This document shows, piece after piece, positions 26,101-38,178 of a stretch of 64,000 bases of DNA. Both the position numbers and the translations under genes were made by a program. A model generated the notes under the pieces. That model had not been told where the DNA came from and did not search any database. It was given only the letters and a program-made list of their open reading frames with translations. The stretch is taken from contig CM057009.1 of the NCBI GenBank assembly GCA_029891345.1, positions 210,546,709 through 210,610,708 of the forward strand, read 5' to 3'. Each line of letters begins with the position of its first letter. Position 1 is the first letter of the stretch. This DNA comes from Dryococelus australis. Its lineage: Eukaryota; Arthropoda; Insecta; Phasmatodea; Phasmatidae.

Positions 26101-28333
26101 AACAAATCTTGTTGTGAGTAGTTCACCTACTCCTATTTGCATACACTACACTACAATCACAACATGGATACATCTAGTATGATATACTGAATTTACAGTT
26201 ACTAACTTTATGTCACCTGGCATTAGAGCTATTCGTGAAAGTCTTCTCTCAAAATTTTCAGATCTTCGATACTCTGGTATAACTTTTAAGATTCTGAAGG
26301 CTTTCACGTTGGGATTGACGATGTCAGCATATCCTCACCAAGAGTTTTCTTATTCATATTATAACAGCTTACACTATCACAACATGACTTTACTCCTGAC
26401 TAACTGCCTTCCATCACAACCATTGAACAACAGAATGCGTGCTTACATACTAGTAACACTACAGAACAATCAGTTTATATCATCCATCTTAAATGTCTCA
26501 GTATACGTTTGCTGAGTACGAATACATAAAACCAACATAATTGAAGGATTGTTATACGAAACCTAATAATCTCATTCAATATCTAACCTGCGAAGTCCTG
26601 CATCAGAACCACCCAAACTTCTACTACTTTAGCACTCTTCCAATATGCATTATACCAGCTCCTAGAATGTGGTATGTCCGCAACAGTAGCTGAAAAAATG
26701 TTCTGACCGCTAGAAGAGCACGTCATAATTTTCACTGCGCCCTCACGAGAGAATGAAGTTTTGGATGATTTGTAACGGCGATACCAGTTGCTTTTATAAA
26801 ACTTAAATGATTAGTTAACTCTCAAATCACTCAAAGTCAATTAGAGAAAGAGGGTTCTTACTTGAACGACAGACGAAATGTGAATTAAGCAAAGAGCTCA
26901 TGTGTATATACCCACGTTTTCTACCCAAAACAAGTCCTCAACTGCTTTATCTGGGAAAATAACAAACAATCTTAACGTTAACCTTTGTTACCAACTCCTC
27001 ACCACTGACTCATCACTGGAAAACTATAAAAAAATAACAGAAAAAAAATCTATTTTTAGAAAGATAAAAAAACCACAGAAAAAAATTAAAATTTTTAGAA
27101 AAGTTAAAAAAAAATCACAGAAAAACAAATTATAAGACGTTAGTGGCTGAAAAGACATGATACCTGTCATCAGCTTCGTCGAAACCAAAGCTAAGGTCAA
27201 CCTTAGCAGTTGAGTCAAATGTAAATGCAATGTATCATAGTAGTGTTTGAATTTTTCCTGAGTGCTGTATATAATTGTGGCTATTTTTGTAATTCCGTTT
27301 TCTTATATATTGTTTTTAATGGTGTAATAAATATGAATATAATAATATTATTGTTTATTTTATTTGGTGTGATGAATGCTTTGTTTGAAGTGTGGTAAGA
27401 TATATATAGGATTGTTTTTTTTTTTATATTTGGGTGGTTACACAAAGGTAATATTGACTGGGATGTGGTTACAGTCCGTCCTGCGGGATTACTAGTTTTT
27501 GTGAGGGAAAATAAATTTGAGAGTGGAGTGAGTTGTTGTTAGCAATGGGGTAGCTTCTGAATTTTTGAGGCATGATTCTTTATTAAAGCGACTGCTCCTG
27601 ACTGTTCCAGTCACATAAACACACCCAGGAACACATAATTTCCCATTAGGCATACTGATTGAATACAATTGAACCTAAACACACGAAACTCACAAAATAA
27701 AAACAATATCTCTTCCAACATGGTCTCCGATACAGTACGTTTTCTTGCATGTAATTCAGAATAGTAAGGAAGATGTTTATGGTCATAAGTTTCTGAGTTT
27801 AGCCTGAATTTTTTAGTATATTTATCTAAAGAACCTTTGGAAGGTAACTTGGATCCCTAAAACGCTCTATCGATCCATCATCTGTAGCAAAGCATCTTCC
27901 AGCAAGAAGAGAGATCCCGTCATGTACATCACAGCTCCATCTCTTTGATGGGATGCTTTATTGTCAATGACACGTGCACGGCTAGAGTTGTTAACTGACC
28001 CAGACGTGTATCTTTTTGTAGAAGGTAAGGTTAGGGGTGGCATTACCCAGGTTTCCAGAAAGTGTGCGGAGAAAACCCACTTTCCAACCACTGCACCATT
28101 TGTGTTGCCGGCTGGAGTAATAATTAGGCTCGGCATCTGCTCAGCTGCTGCAGCGGCACAACACTTTAGCCAGGGACTTATACATCTCCTGCTCTCCTGA
28201 AAGGTAAGGATATGAGGGAAAGGGGACAACAGCTTCAGCTGTAGGCGCAAGGTGCACGGCCGTCATCTTGGTTACCATTTTACCCTCAAAGTCTCTCCTT
28301 TTACCCCAAAAATCAGTCTTTTTCACCCAAAAA
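23116..28333. other. Right part of element core: strongly C-over-G skewed, no intact gene
   Basis: From about 22.0 to 26.9 kb the plus strand is A/C/T-rich and G-poor. Hand counts are 16 C and 2 G in 24601-24660, and 15 C and 2 G in 24721-24780. The skew reverses to G/T-rich at about 27130-27560. A phrase of about 45 bp (acaccaac.ttttat..tt.tcgtga) recurs at 23135 and 23425. Minus-strand frames give only short hydrophobic, Gly-rich fragments broken by stops, for example near 24600-24720. No polymerase, integrase or capsid motif was found. Confidence 0.6.
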
Positions 28334-28556
28334 TTCTCAAATAAAGACAGAATAATAAGTAATAGTATACGTAGCAAAATATTTTCACGAGTTATGAGAT
28401 TTCACAATGCAAAACGTGTGTGTGTGTGTGTGTATGTATATATATGTGTGTGTGTATGTATGTATATGTGAAGAGTTGAATTAAGGGAGAAATTTTCTGG
28501 TTAATAAATTTGGTATACGTTAAGGGAATAGTATGGTAACAACGAATATTTACCCT
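28334..28556 (-). repeat. Right inverted repeat, inner segment, with GT microsatellite
   Basis: This is the reverse-complement partner of 20528-20709. A (GT)n/(GTAT)n microsatellite at 28416-28470 has expanded inside it; the left arm has only a short tatatat at the same place. Confidence 0.75.
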
Positions 28557-29999
28557 AAAACAATTTTGGCAATTGGTTTTCATAACATAAGCTGATGTGG
28601 CCCTCGCTGTGATTCAAACGGTCGTGAGTGAAGTGTTGTGATCCCCCAAAAGCAGAGCCGAATACATGCGCGAGGAAATGTTACTTCCTCTTTACATCTC
28701 CATAAAGAATTGCTTTTTAATATTGAGCATCCGCGGTAATGTGTGATCATGTAAGAGTAAACTGGAACACCCATAATTCTTTATTTAATTTTTGCAGTGA
28801 TTTGTTATGATTAAATTTGTTTCTAAAGACGTAATTCATATCTACACTTTTTAATAAATATGCAGTCACAGACTCTTGCAGTTCCGGCAGCCATCTTGCC
28901 AAACTCGGCACTTAAAATTTAAACAGTTCACCTATTAAATTTATAATAATTTAATATCACTGTTTTGAAAGGGCTAAACTTAGGTGTAATGTATTCGTAT
29001 GAAATTTAATAGTGTTTTGTATGTTCGGCATGCCTATACCGGCATTTGCTGTAATTTATACTCTCTGAAAGATGCTTAGCAATAACAAACTAAGACTTTC
29101 CAGAGGAGTTCTAATTATTCAGAAACAATTAATTTGCCTAAGTGTTTTTATACCTTTTTTTATGTATACTGTTCAGTGTATGTATTTTAAAATAATTTCC
29201 CTCGAGATGCATGCAGGAAGAAGACCATTGCTAATGGCGTCTCTGCACCACCATCCTTAATCTGCAACAGTGGGTAATCGAGGGTAGACGTGTACCACGC
29301 CGTGCACCACAGGAGCTTCTTCAGTTGTGGTAAATCATGTTAGTGTTCAATAGTTTAATTTAAGATACCAGAACATTTTCATTTTGCTCCTCCTGTGTGC
29401 AAGTTCTCCTCTTCATAGACCCATGACCCAGGAGAGTTTTATACCGTAATTTCCACCATGCTGTTCTGCACCTTTGCACGCTTAGGCTCCTGGCAGGCCT
29501 CATGTGCCAGGCGCTCTTCAAACACGAGGACTTGTGTGTATTACCTATGTACCTTTTCGGTAATACAATTAGCTTCATTGAAACCAGAGTGTGTAATTAT
29601 TTATTTATTTAATTTTCACCACTGGAGCTGGCCCTCTCCAGTAATGGCTACCATGTAGTAAACTACCATATATAATAGTATTTAATGTGTTTAGCCACTG
29701 CTTTATCAATTTGTAATTAGACGTATACTGCAGGGGGATGGTGCCACAGGCTGTTGACCTGTAACGACCCTAAGAAATAAAGAACCTAGTGCTTTTCCGA
29801 GACGTAGAAAAGCTGGCACCCTGGGACCATCAACAACTTTATCCGCATACATTGCCATGCTAGAAGGTCAGTATAAGAATCTGGGATATCCCACCCCTTG
29901 CAAAGAGCAGAACATGTCAAAGCATAATGGGGAAAATTTATGTGATTGGTGAGGCAAATATTTTATTTAGAGCAAGGGTTTTTGTTTATTTTAAGTGTA
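28557..29999. other. Right-arm segment with no partner in left arm
   Basis: About 1.4 kb that does not align with the corresponding left-arm segment 18106-20527. It contains no recognisable coding frame, RNA gene or terminal repeat. It may be an insertion, or original arm sequence lost from the left side. Confidence 0.6.
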
Positions 30000-32900
30000 A
30001 TGGATTTTGGTTTATTTTGAATATTATGTAGGTGCTTAGAAATAAATGAATTATGAGAAAGATTATATATGCTTAATTTATATATGGGTAAGATTTTGTT
30101 AACATTGACGTAACTATATATGCGGAGAGATGGGGTTCTGGTGTAGCCTCTATGGACTAATGCGACAAAATGGAAGTCTAACGAACGTTAAATTTGCTGT
30201 TTGATGTGATGCTCGGGATCTGCTCTCCTCATCTTGCGAGGCTGCGATGTGTCTTGAACAGGTGACTGAGGAACAAAGATAATCCCCGGTGGCACACCCT
30301 CTGTTGGCTGGAAATGAGCCTTATCACTCTTCCCTCCGACCGCCCTCCCGTACTCATTTTTGCATGTGTCACTGCACTGCTGTCCGGCTTGTGCATCTGG
30401 AGCAAATGCTAAGCATTTCTTGCCAGTTGGGAAGGCAGTTTGTTAGAGATGCAAGCACGTATCTATTATTTTTAAACTATTGCTACATAAGGTAGATGGG
30501 TTTGTTAATATACTATACTAAATTACAATGATAAAGAGAACATTATTATAAAAAATGATTTACCCTCTTATTTAATCTTCAAGATGTTTTGAGGTTTAAA
30601 AAATGTTTAATACAGTTTCTTTTATACACAAATACTAATTGCTATATGCATATTTATATCACTGGGATTTGAGATACAGAATTTGGTAATAAAAATGTAA
30701 ATACCTTTGTTTGCGTCAAAGTAAGGAATATCTCAGTAAATACATTTTTAACTTTGGTGGGAGATTCGAAGTGCGAGCTCAACCAACACAGTTATATATT
30801 TAAACAAAACTTGGTCTCGTGTGAAGCAAAGTTTAGGACAGTAAGAATATACTTTACCTTGATGGGATTTCTGAAGTGCAAACTTGTTGGCTATAAGTAA
30901 GGAAAATATTAGGGTAACATTAAATTATTTCCTTTTTTTAACATAGATGGAAAACTATATTTTGGTTTTTGAAGGATAATGTGAAAGCATGTTTTGAGTG
31001 AAGCGAGTATTTCACTTTGCATTTTAATTTATTATAATTTTATTATGTAACAATTTTAAAAAATTTATTTTCAAAATAATTTTTTTTTTACTATTTTTTT
31101 GTTAGTTAAATACGTGAAGAGCAATTTTATTTGTGTAATTGCAAACATGGAGAGAGTTGATGGTGTAACCTTTGTGAATGCGTGAGCTCTCCTCAAGCAA
31201 TCCTGCCTCCTGAGGATGTGTGCCGTTTCGAAGCACGTTAACTTGTTCTTGCATCAAGGGTTGGTGAGAGACTGCTATAGGAAGAGAGTGATTGCGGGTA
31301 GCCATCCCCTGATGCCTCGCATGTCACCGGTGAGTGTGGTTTCTTGGGCAGCGGTAATCTTCCCTATAGGAGTGTTTGCCCTGAGGCAAATAAAGTAAGA
31401 CTGAGGCAGGTAAAGAAAAAGCATATTAGATTATTGTCTGATTTGCAGTTTGCTTAATAATTACAGTCTGTTTGGTTTATATTACAACATATTAACAAAT
31501 ACTAGGTTAGTTGAAATGAACATTGGGTCTGGTAGGATGTGTTATTACTCATGCTAGTTATACAATACGCAAATATTCAAATAATTATTCATTACTTGTT
31601 ATGCAATATAAAAATTTTTTTATATGTATTTACTCTCAATGGGCAATGAAGCGAGTCATCATCACTCCTGATGCAAGCCTACAGTCGCTTACATTGTTCT
31701 ATAGCATGCCCTTAGCCTAACGTACTTGAAATAATTTTAAAGTTTTGCAAATGTTGATTAGGTTTTTTTATTCATCGAAAGGCTGGCTTAAACAGATATA
31801 AATTAATAACGATAACCTTCAGAAGCATGCGATAAATTGTTAGCCATTCACAACACACCCTCCCTTGAATTTTCTTTCCTTGACCTGAATCGCGCAGGCT
31901 TGGTTACTCCCTGTTTATCTTTCAAAATACTTTAACAATGAATACTGGTGTGAGTTGATAGAGTATTAACACTGAGTAACATATTTTTACGTTGCACTGT
32001 TAAACTTTAAATTATTAACGTTAACTCACATCAGTTATGTTACGTAGATCAAAGCTGAGTGGCTCCTTAATTATAGTAGGATTTAAAAATAAATTTCCAT
32101 TTTATTTATAAGATGGTTAGCCCTCCAGGTGTTGCCTACAGTAATCCGTCTCACGTGCGCCGTTAGATTTTTTTTTACACTTATACAATATATAAGAAAA
32201 TATATTTTAAAAAGTGATGGAATAAATGTTAACATCACGACTCGTAGAATGAAAAACATAAGTTAAATCAAGTATTAGTATGCTTAAAATAAATATATGG
32301 AGGATGTCTTCAACGCTAGGCATTCTCCTGTAGGTAAATAGAGGAAATTTTTGCTTTGCGTCTGTGTGAATTCCAGTCTGATGTGCGTTTATATGCCCCA
32401 GGGAAGCTCTTGGACTGTGGTGATGGAAAGAGAAGAAGGGAGAGAGAAAGAGTGACAGAGTGCTTTCCATATGGTGTTGTATACAGTAGTGGGGAAACAT
32501 TTAACGTGATGGGGAGAGAGAGAGATAAAGAAAGAGATATAGGGAGAGTTCCTGGATTGGTTGGGCCCCTCACTGCAGTTTTGAATTACTCATTCCACCG
32601 CTATTGTGACAGGGGTCGTAACTGTCTCGTATCTTTGTGGAGGTCGGCTTGTGAGGGTGAAGATGGGCTAATGTCTATCTTCCCAGCTGTGGTCGCATGC
32701 AATCTGAAACGCGGGGTCTCTGAAAAAGTTCCCTGGGGTAGTGTCACGGGGATTCATACCAAGTGTGGGAAAAAGAGTTTTCACGAATAAGCATGTCAAA
32801 ACAATAACATACTTTTATTATCAATATATATTTTGGCTTGGAATAAATGGCGAACACAGGGAATTACATGCAAAAGCATGTAAAACACTTCATTTTAATA

Positions 32901-34161
32901 AAATAGTTGTAAAACACTTGTGAAAACACGAGTTGTAAAGTGTGAGTAGTCAGAGTGGGGCCAGAGGTGATGCGTAGGGTCGGTGGCACTTGACTCCTCC
33001 AAGCCATCATGGCTGGTCAGGGAATATATTGAACGGTATATACAACCTCAGGTCATTCGCAAGCGGGAAGTGGTAGCAAGCGGAAGCATAATTCATGTCT
33101 CAGTAATAGTCATCTGCAATTGGTAATTAGTCTCTGTACTTACTGTGTGTACTTACTGTATAATTAGTATAGGTACTTATTGCATGCACTTACTGTGTAA
33201 TTGCTAATTACTGATTATGAGTACTTAGTAATTACTTATTACACAATTATTCCTTACGTGATCAAAATATTTCATTCCCCCTGTGCCCCCCCCCCCCCCA
33301 TCAACACCCAATGGGTATCAATCCATGGACTGACTCCTCAACCATCCTGCTCCAACACTAGAATTTCACTAGCCTTTCGCCTTACAAAAAATTTTTATTA
33401 CCTTCAATGAGATTTGAACCAAGGATCTAATCCCTACACTCCCCCCTTACCCTTTCTTTACCATAGCCTATACCCTAAACCTACACACCCCATCCAACCT
33501 CCTCATTTGTTTCAGCAGCCGAAGAGTGAACATGTTTACTTGCTATGTAATTACTCATTGCACAATTATGCTTAATTGCCTTTAAAGGGAATCAAACTGA
33601 GTACCACCTCGGGCATTGGTTGCCAGAGCTCCTATCCTGTCGGCAGTTCATCCGATGGCATCTCGCCAGACAGCCTCCTCAGAGCACTGGTAGGCCCCTA
33701 ATTCTCCGGCGGGAGACAAATGAACATCATCCCTTCCTCTTCCCCTCACTTCGGTCATCAGAGCTCACTACCTCATCAGTTATAGTTTGGTGGCCAAAGG
33801 GTGAACATCTATACTCCCAAATGTCCCTTGTTCTGGTTTTACTACTGCAAACAACATCCAATCACAGCACACATCATAGAAAAAAGGGGGGGAGGGGATA
33901 GGAGAGGTAACCCATCAGCAGGAGGTTATCCCATCTTCACCCAACAGCCAATCACACAGCACACCTCATGTAGGAGGGGGAAGGAGTGTAAAACTTCAGT
34001 CAATCACAGTCCAGGAGAGGGGGGGGGGGGATGAGATGGGAAGCAGGAAGCCTGTAATAACCTTGCCAAATAGTATCCCTCCCTCTGAGACCCCCTTCAA
34101 GGTTAATCAAATGGGTATTTGTGCCGCACTTGCATCACAGTAGTGGCCTACTCACACTACT
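30000..34161 (-). repeat. Right terminal inverted repeat, outer arm
   Basis: Reverse-complement partner of 14072-18105. It ends ...AGTGGCCTACTCACACTACT at 34161. It retains cg at several sites where the left arm has ca, for example around 32945-32985 against 15180-15250. It includes the GA-rich counterpart (32430-32545) of the left CT tract and C/G homopolymers at 33287 and 34020. There are no shared open frames of note. Confidence 0.85.
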
Positions 34162-34167
34162 TCCTAT
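34162..34167. repeat. Target-site duplication TCCTAT (right)
   Basis: Identical to 14066-14071 and directly abuts the right terminus ACTACT. Confidence 0.9.
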
Positions 34168-35437
34168 TTTCTGTACTTTTCCTGGCCATCAATACACCAT
34201 TCTATCTATCTTTCAATAAATCTTTCAGTCAATATATAAAACAGACTTTCAATCAATCTATTAATCAATCTTTTAATCAGTCTATCATAAATCCATTGAC
34301 CTATCATTTGTCTCCCATCCATAAGTACAGAAAAAAACATCAATTCACAGACTGTCTCTAAATTTGAATGTGGTGACTGCAGTAATGCGTTGTGTGCTTT
34401 AGGGAAGCAAGAGCTAGATGGTAGAGCAAATAAAAGAATGGTTACTACAAAACACTTTACTATAACTTCTAAGTCTGGACTCATACAAAAGAGACAATAA
34501 CCAATATTTACTAATGCAATACAATACAAAGGGGATTTGACAAGCTTTACCTTAAGAGATCAAAATGACATAAAATTATAGAATAATTATATTACAAGTT
34601 ACTACTTTACAAGATACGCCTTTCTAGAGATTAATTACACTCAGACTCGACTACCCTTGCCACGTTAATTTATATACGAATGACGGGGACTAAAAGAGTG
34701 ATTGCCTCCCTACTGCTAGCGAGGTTATGCTCACCACGATATCGATGTGCAGAACGTTGACAGGCCAGAACTGCCCGGACCCATGACGTGCATATATTTG
34801 TACCGCCCGGCACCGACGTGGAGACACTTACTTCTTGCCACCACTGGCAGAGGGGGGGGGGGGGGTGGGAGTGAGTCCGGCACTTAAATATTCTCCCTGG
34901 AGTAGGTCAAGTGGGATTGTAGTTAAAACAGGGGCCTGCCGATGAATCTATACTCCATCCACGGTAACCTGAGCAAGTGCAGGCCCCTAGTGCTCGCTAC
35001 AATCTGCACACAAACTTGGCCAAAGCAGCACTTACAGTAGCACCAGGTAGTCTATAAGCCCACTGGCATTCTCAAAAAGATGTAATTAGGTCAATAAGGT
35101 AACACAACAGCATCCCCAGAACCACACCTGTGATAAAGGTGCAACAAGAAAGGGATCCCTTGACCACAGTTCCCAATGCCTCAGGAAGATAAACCCAGAA
35201 ACCCACATAGTGTTATCACTTGGTGTCTAACAGGACAAGCTAAATTATAATGATAAATAAATTCATTACTGGAATGTAACCGATAGATACAAAACTTAAG
35301 ACATTATCTCATATATATTATCAAAATATTTAATAAAACTTGTTTTGTATAAACTAAAATTTGATTTAACTGCTTTAAAAAATGTGTCACAGCAAAAAAT
35401 GCTATTTTATTACCCTACTATTAAAATTAAGCAGTAC
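34168..35437. other. Intron between the 20-kb element and ANK exon 2
   Basis: Low-complexity TCAAT/ATCA repeats occur at about 34195-34330. A GC-richer stretch (34670-35240) follows, with a G homopolymer at 34852. No gene was recognised. The GC-rich block may be an old transposon piece, but no motif supports a family. Confidence 0.6.
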
Positions 35438-35532
35438 CTGTGTCCTTCGAATGCAGCAACAAGCAAAGGTGTCATGCCATCTTTGTCTTGGTGATCCACT
35501 GCAGCATCTCGTTCCAGCAAGATATTTACAAC
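35438..35532 (-). CDS. ANKRD50: ANKRD50-like ankyrin-repeat gene, exon 2 of those in window
   Basis: The acceptor TTTTATAG ends at 35533 and the donor GTACTG starts at 35437. The 95-bp exon enters in phase 0 and leaves in phase 2. It encodes the second half of one ankyrin repeat and the start of the next: [12 protein letters not shown], then [18 protein letters not shown], with the last two bases AG of an Arg codon. The preceding exon ends EGYVK in phase 0 and the following exon supplies G to finish Arg, so both junctions are phase-consistent. The [14 protein letters not shown] segment is a strong match to the ANKRD50 array. No frameshift or stop. Confidence 0.9.
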
Positions 35533-36916
35533 CTATAAAAGTTATTAAATAAATATAATGTAGTATCATATAAATATCAACAAAATTAATGACGAAAAAC
35601 ATATTTGATAACTATACTTTTGATTGATACAGGTAAAATTTTGTGAAAATTCCCTTCCCTGATATTCCCAATTTCTATACTGGCAACAGGAAAGAATTTT
35701 GATTTTTAATGATAATATATACCTCACAATATTGAAAGCAATATAGTCACCATCTTATGACCCTACTGAAAATATAATTTAGGTCCTACCATGCAACATG
35801 GACATCCCACCCCTTTCACCCAAATTCTAACATATTCGAACACATTTCTATGGTACATATTACATCCTCCTCCTCCTCATAGTGTAGGCATTTAAAACTG
35901 ACATGCATTTAACATTACATTCTAAACAATACATTTTTCACCCAAGGGAAAAAACTAATTATTGCCTATCATATTGCATTTATAAATGCTCAATTTTCCA
36001 AATTACAAACATATATTTGTATATAATCTAGTAGAACAAAGAGATAAATATGAATGCTGTTGTTTTTTGTGTATCCATTCCTTCTACTAGTATTTCACAG
36101 ATGAGAACGTGATCAACGCAACACATACTTCAAAATTAGAGGTTTGTTATTTTCACAAAAGATTCTTCTTAATTTTTGCCAGCTTCATAAAATGTTCATG
36201 AACAAAATTTCACATAAGTTTGTGCAGTTTAACATTTACAACAATTTTCTATAGAGTGATGTAAGTTTCATAATCAATAAAAGAAAGTTAAATGAAAGCC
36301 TGATATTACATGGTTGTGAGAAGTTATACGTATTTGAAAACTGCATTGTAACATATCCTCTAAATCAGTGGCATACTTGAATGTGGCAATCCATTACAGA
36401 GAAACACTAAAATGAGTATTTGTAAAACATGATAGTAAACTTTAGTTGCATGGTTTCAGTCACCTTAAATTAAAAATGTTGGCATATTCTGGCGAATATG
36501 GAGTAAGTGTCTAAACTTTCATACATTCACAATAAATAGTACATTACCAAAAGTCTCACAAAAAAAGAAGCATGCATGGAAATGCCATGGACATCTGGCT
36601 ACATCATTTAAAATATGCTGCTGCTTCCCCATCTCTCCTTCTCCAAAACTTCTGACTGAATGATGAGAGAAGTTTATCAAGTGAAGTGGCAGAAGTCAGT
36701 TATAATAACAAATATTTTATTTCGCTGGATATTGCTGTTAATGGGCCACAAACACTTTTTTTTTCTGAGAACCTTTATTTTCAGCTACAATTGTACTGAT
36801 ATTAAATCTACAAAATACTATGGTTACAAAATTTGTTTAAAAAAAATGACCAAATGAAATTATGTTTTAAAAACCTCTTTGCACCTAGCTCCCCTATGAC
36901 ATCACAAATAGTATTA
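35533..36916. other. ANKRD50-like intron, no gene
   Basis: AT-rich intron between ANK exons 2 and 1 on the upstream side of exon 2. No repeat, RNA gene or protein-like frame was recognised before the TA target site at 36917. Confidence 0.65.
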
Positions 36917-36918
36917 TA

Positions 36919-38178
36919 CACAATGTCCATAAAGTCTTTCTCTAATTACAAACTTCATTTATATCAGCTATATATATAATAGAGACATGAAAACAGTACC
37001 AAAATGTTGGAAAACAACCCAAATTTTTTGTTACAACAGGACAATTCATCAGTAAGTCTCCATGTGAGCACCCTTGGTAGCACATAGTACATCTAGTCGT
37101 TCATTCGCTAGCAAGGCTTGGTGCTGGTAGGATGTATGCCGCAGGTGCTCTGCACTTTCTGCCCATACATTAGCCAACATCACAGGAGCGTCATGACCAA
37201 GCTATTGGGCCATCACAACTGATCCATCGTCCAGATGAAGTTGTGTCAAGATAGCCACCAACCTCCGAACCCTAATGAGGCGGTACACCATTTTGTTTTA
37301 AAATGACATCTGAATGATACTCAAGCAACTGAGAAACAGCAAGCAATCGCAACATGACCAGATACACTGGATATGTGATGGCACCCTCAGCAAAAAAGAA
37401 TGGTTTGATAATTTTGTCATACAAAAGCCGCACCAAACATCCACGTTTGGGCTACCTTTGGTACACTGTGACACCACACCAAGGGGCTATGGACTCCAAA
37501 TAGGAACATCACGCCGGTTCACTACACCGCTGACAAAAAAGATAGCCTCGTCAGAAAAAGTAACACGTTTAAGATAGCCATTATCGCCCTCAGTACGTGA
37601 TAACATTTTGACTACAAAGTCATACCGAAATATGGCACCACTGGGCAACAAAGCCTGAACAATTTGCACTTTGTATGCATGAAACAATAAAGATTTGTTT
37701 CAAATATTATGAAGATAAATTTTTGGCATCTGTAAATCATGTGAGGCCCTATGCACTGATTTCTTGGAACTTCACACAAAAGGCTGTCTCACTGCTTCAA
37801 TTCTTTAATTTGAGGTTGAAGGTCGGCCAGTTCTCAGTATGTCAGCAACAGATCCTGTGTTCTTGAAGTGGTCATACCACCACTTAATGCTCTTGACATA
37901 GGGTGGCATCTTTCAATACATTGTCTGAAAGTTCCTCTGCACTGTTATAGGTGACCAAGTCTTGTGGTACCAGGTGACACACTGAGCTTTTTCCCGATTT
38001 GATAACATATTCGGTTTTCTGAACAATGCAACTGCTACACTACAGTCACATTACTGAAACCTGCAACCAAAACCTTGGTTAGTTTGCAAAAATTTTGGCA
38101 TAAGTTACACATCTATATCTTACATATAGCAGATATAAATAAAGTTTGTAATCAGGGAAAGTATTTTCCAACATCCTG
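36919..38178 (-). mobile_element. Full-length but dead mariner-like (IS630-Tc1-mariner) element
   Basis: Imperfect terminal inverted repeats of about 55 bp run 36919-36975 (CACAATGTCC...) and 38124-38178 (complement CAGGATGTTG...). Both contain attacaaactt.atttatat. A TA dinucleotide flanks each end (36917-36918 and 38179-38180), the usual target duplication of this superfamily. At 1260 bp it is the expected size. The transposase lies on the minus strand. Confidence 0.85.
37049..38008 (-). pseudogene. DUF4817/DDE-type mariner-like transposase pseudogene
   Basis: Met at 38008 begins MLSNREKAQCVTWYHKT, then VQRNFQ, PPYVKSIKWWYDHF and TGSVADILRTGRPSTS. That is the N-terminal helix-turn-helix DNA-binding region known as DUF4817. 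It is followed by YKVQIVQAL, LSR..GDNGYLKRVTFSDEA (first catalytic Asp kept), VWCG, and a KQNGVPPH block where QDG is expected, so the second catalytic Asp appears to be Asn. After GPIAWS the segment before the third acidic residue is deleted. The C-terminal LDVLCATKGAHMETY is kept, ending at 37049. Multiple stops and frameshifts also disrupt it. This family is abundant in insect genomes. The enzyme would cut and paste the element; this copy cannot. Confidence 0.85.

Larger units (their letters stand above)
14072..34161. mobile_element. 20.1-kb Maverick/Polinton-like element with very long inverted repeats
   Basis: Termini are AGTAGTTTGAGTGGGCCACT (left) and the inverted AGTAGTGTGAGTAGGCCACT (right), flanked by a perfect TCCTAT duplication. 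Homologous arms run 14072-18105 and 30000-34161, and resume at 20528-20709 and 28334-28556. The core is about 7.6 kb. Hand alignment of 15257-15440 with the complement of 32745-32940 matches at roughly nine of ten positions, so the insertion is old. 5'-AG ends, 6-bp duplication and 15-20+ kb size are diagnostic of Mavericks/Polintons, virus-like self-synthesising DNA transposons. No B-family polymerase, retroviral-type integrase, packaging ATPase, protease or capsid frame could be recognised, so this would be a non-autonomous or gutted member. It sits in the intron between ANK exons 2 and 3. The inverted-repeat element itself is near certain; the Polinton assignment is inference. Confidence 0.75.

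Noticed and set aside
26210-26515. 101-codon plus-strand open frame in the element core
   Set aside because: No family motif, no zinc-binding or catalytic pattern, and no partner frame; kept as background.
14072-34161. Two independent inverted copies of one transposon rather than a single 20-kb element
   Set aside because: The perfect 6-bp duplication exactly outside both outermost matching positions, and the shared inner segment, favour one insertion. Two separate insertions would each carry their own duplications.
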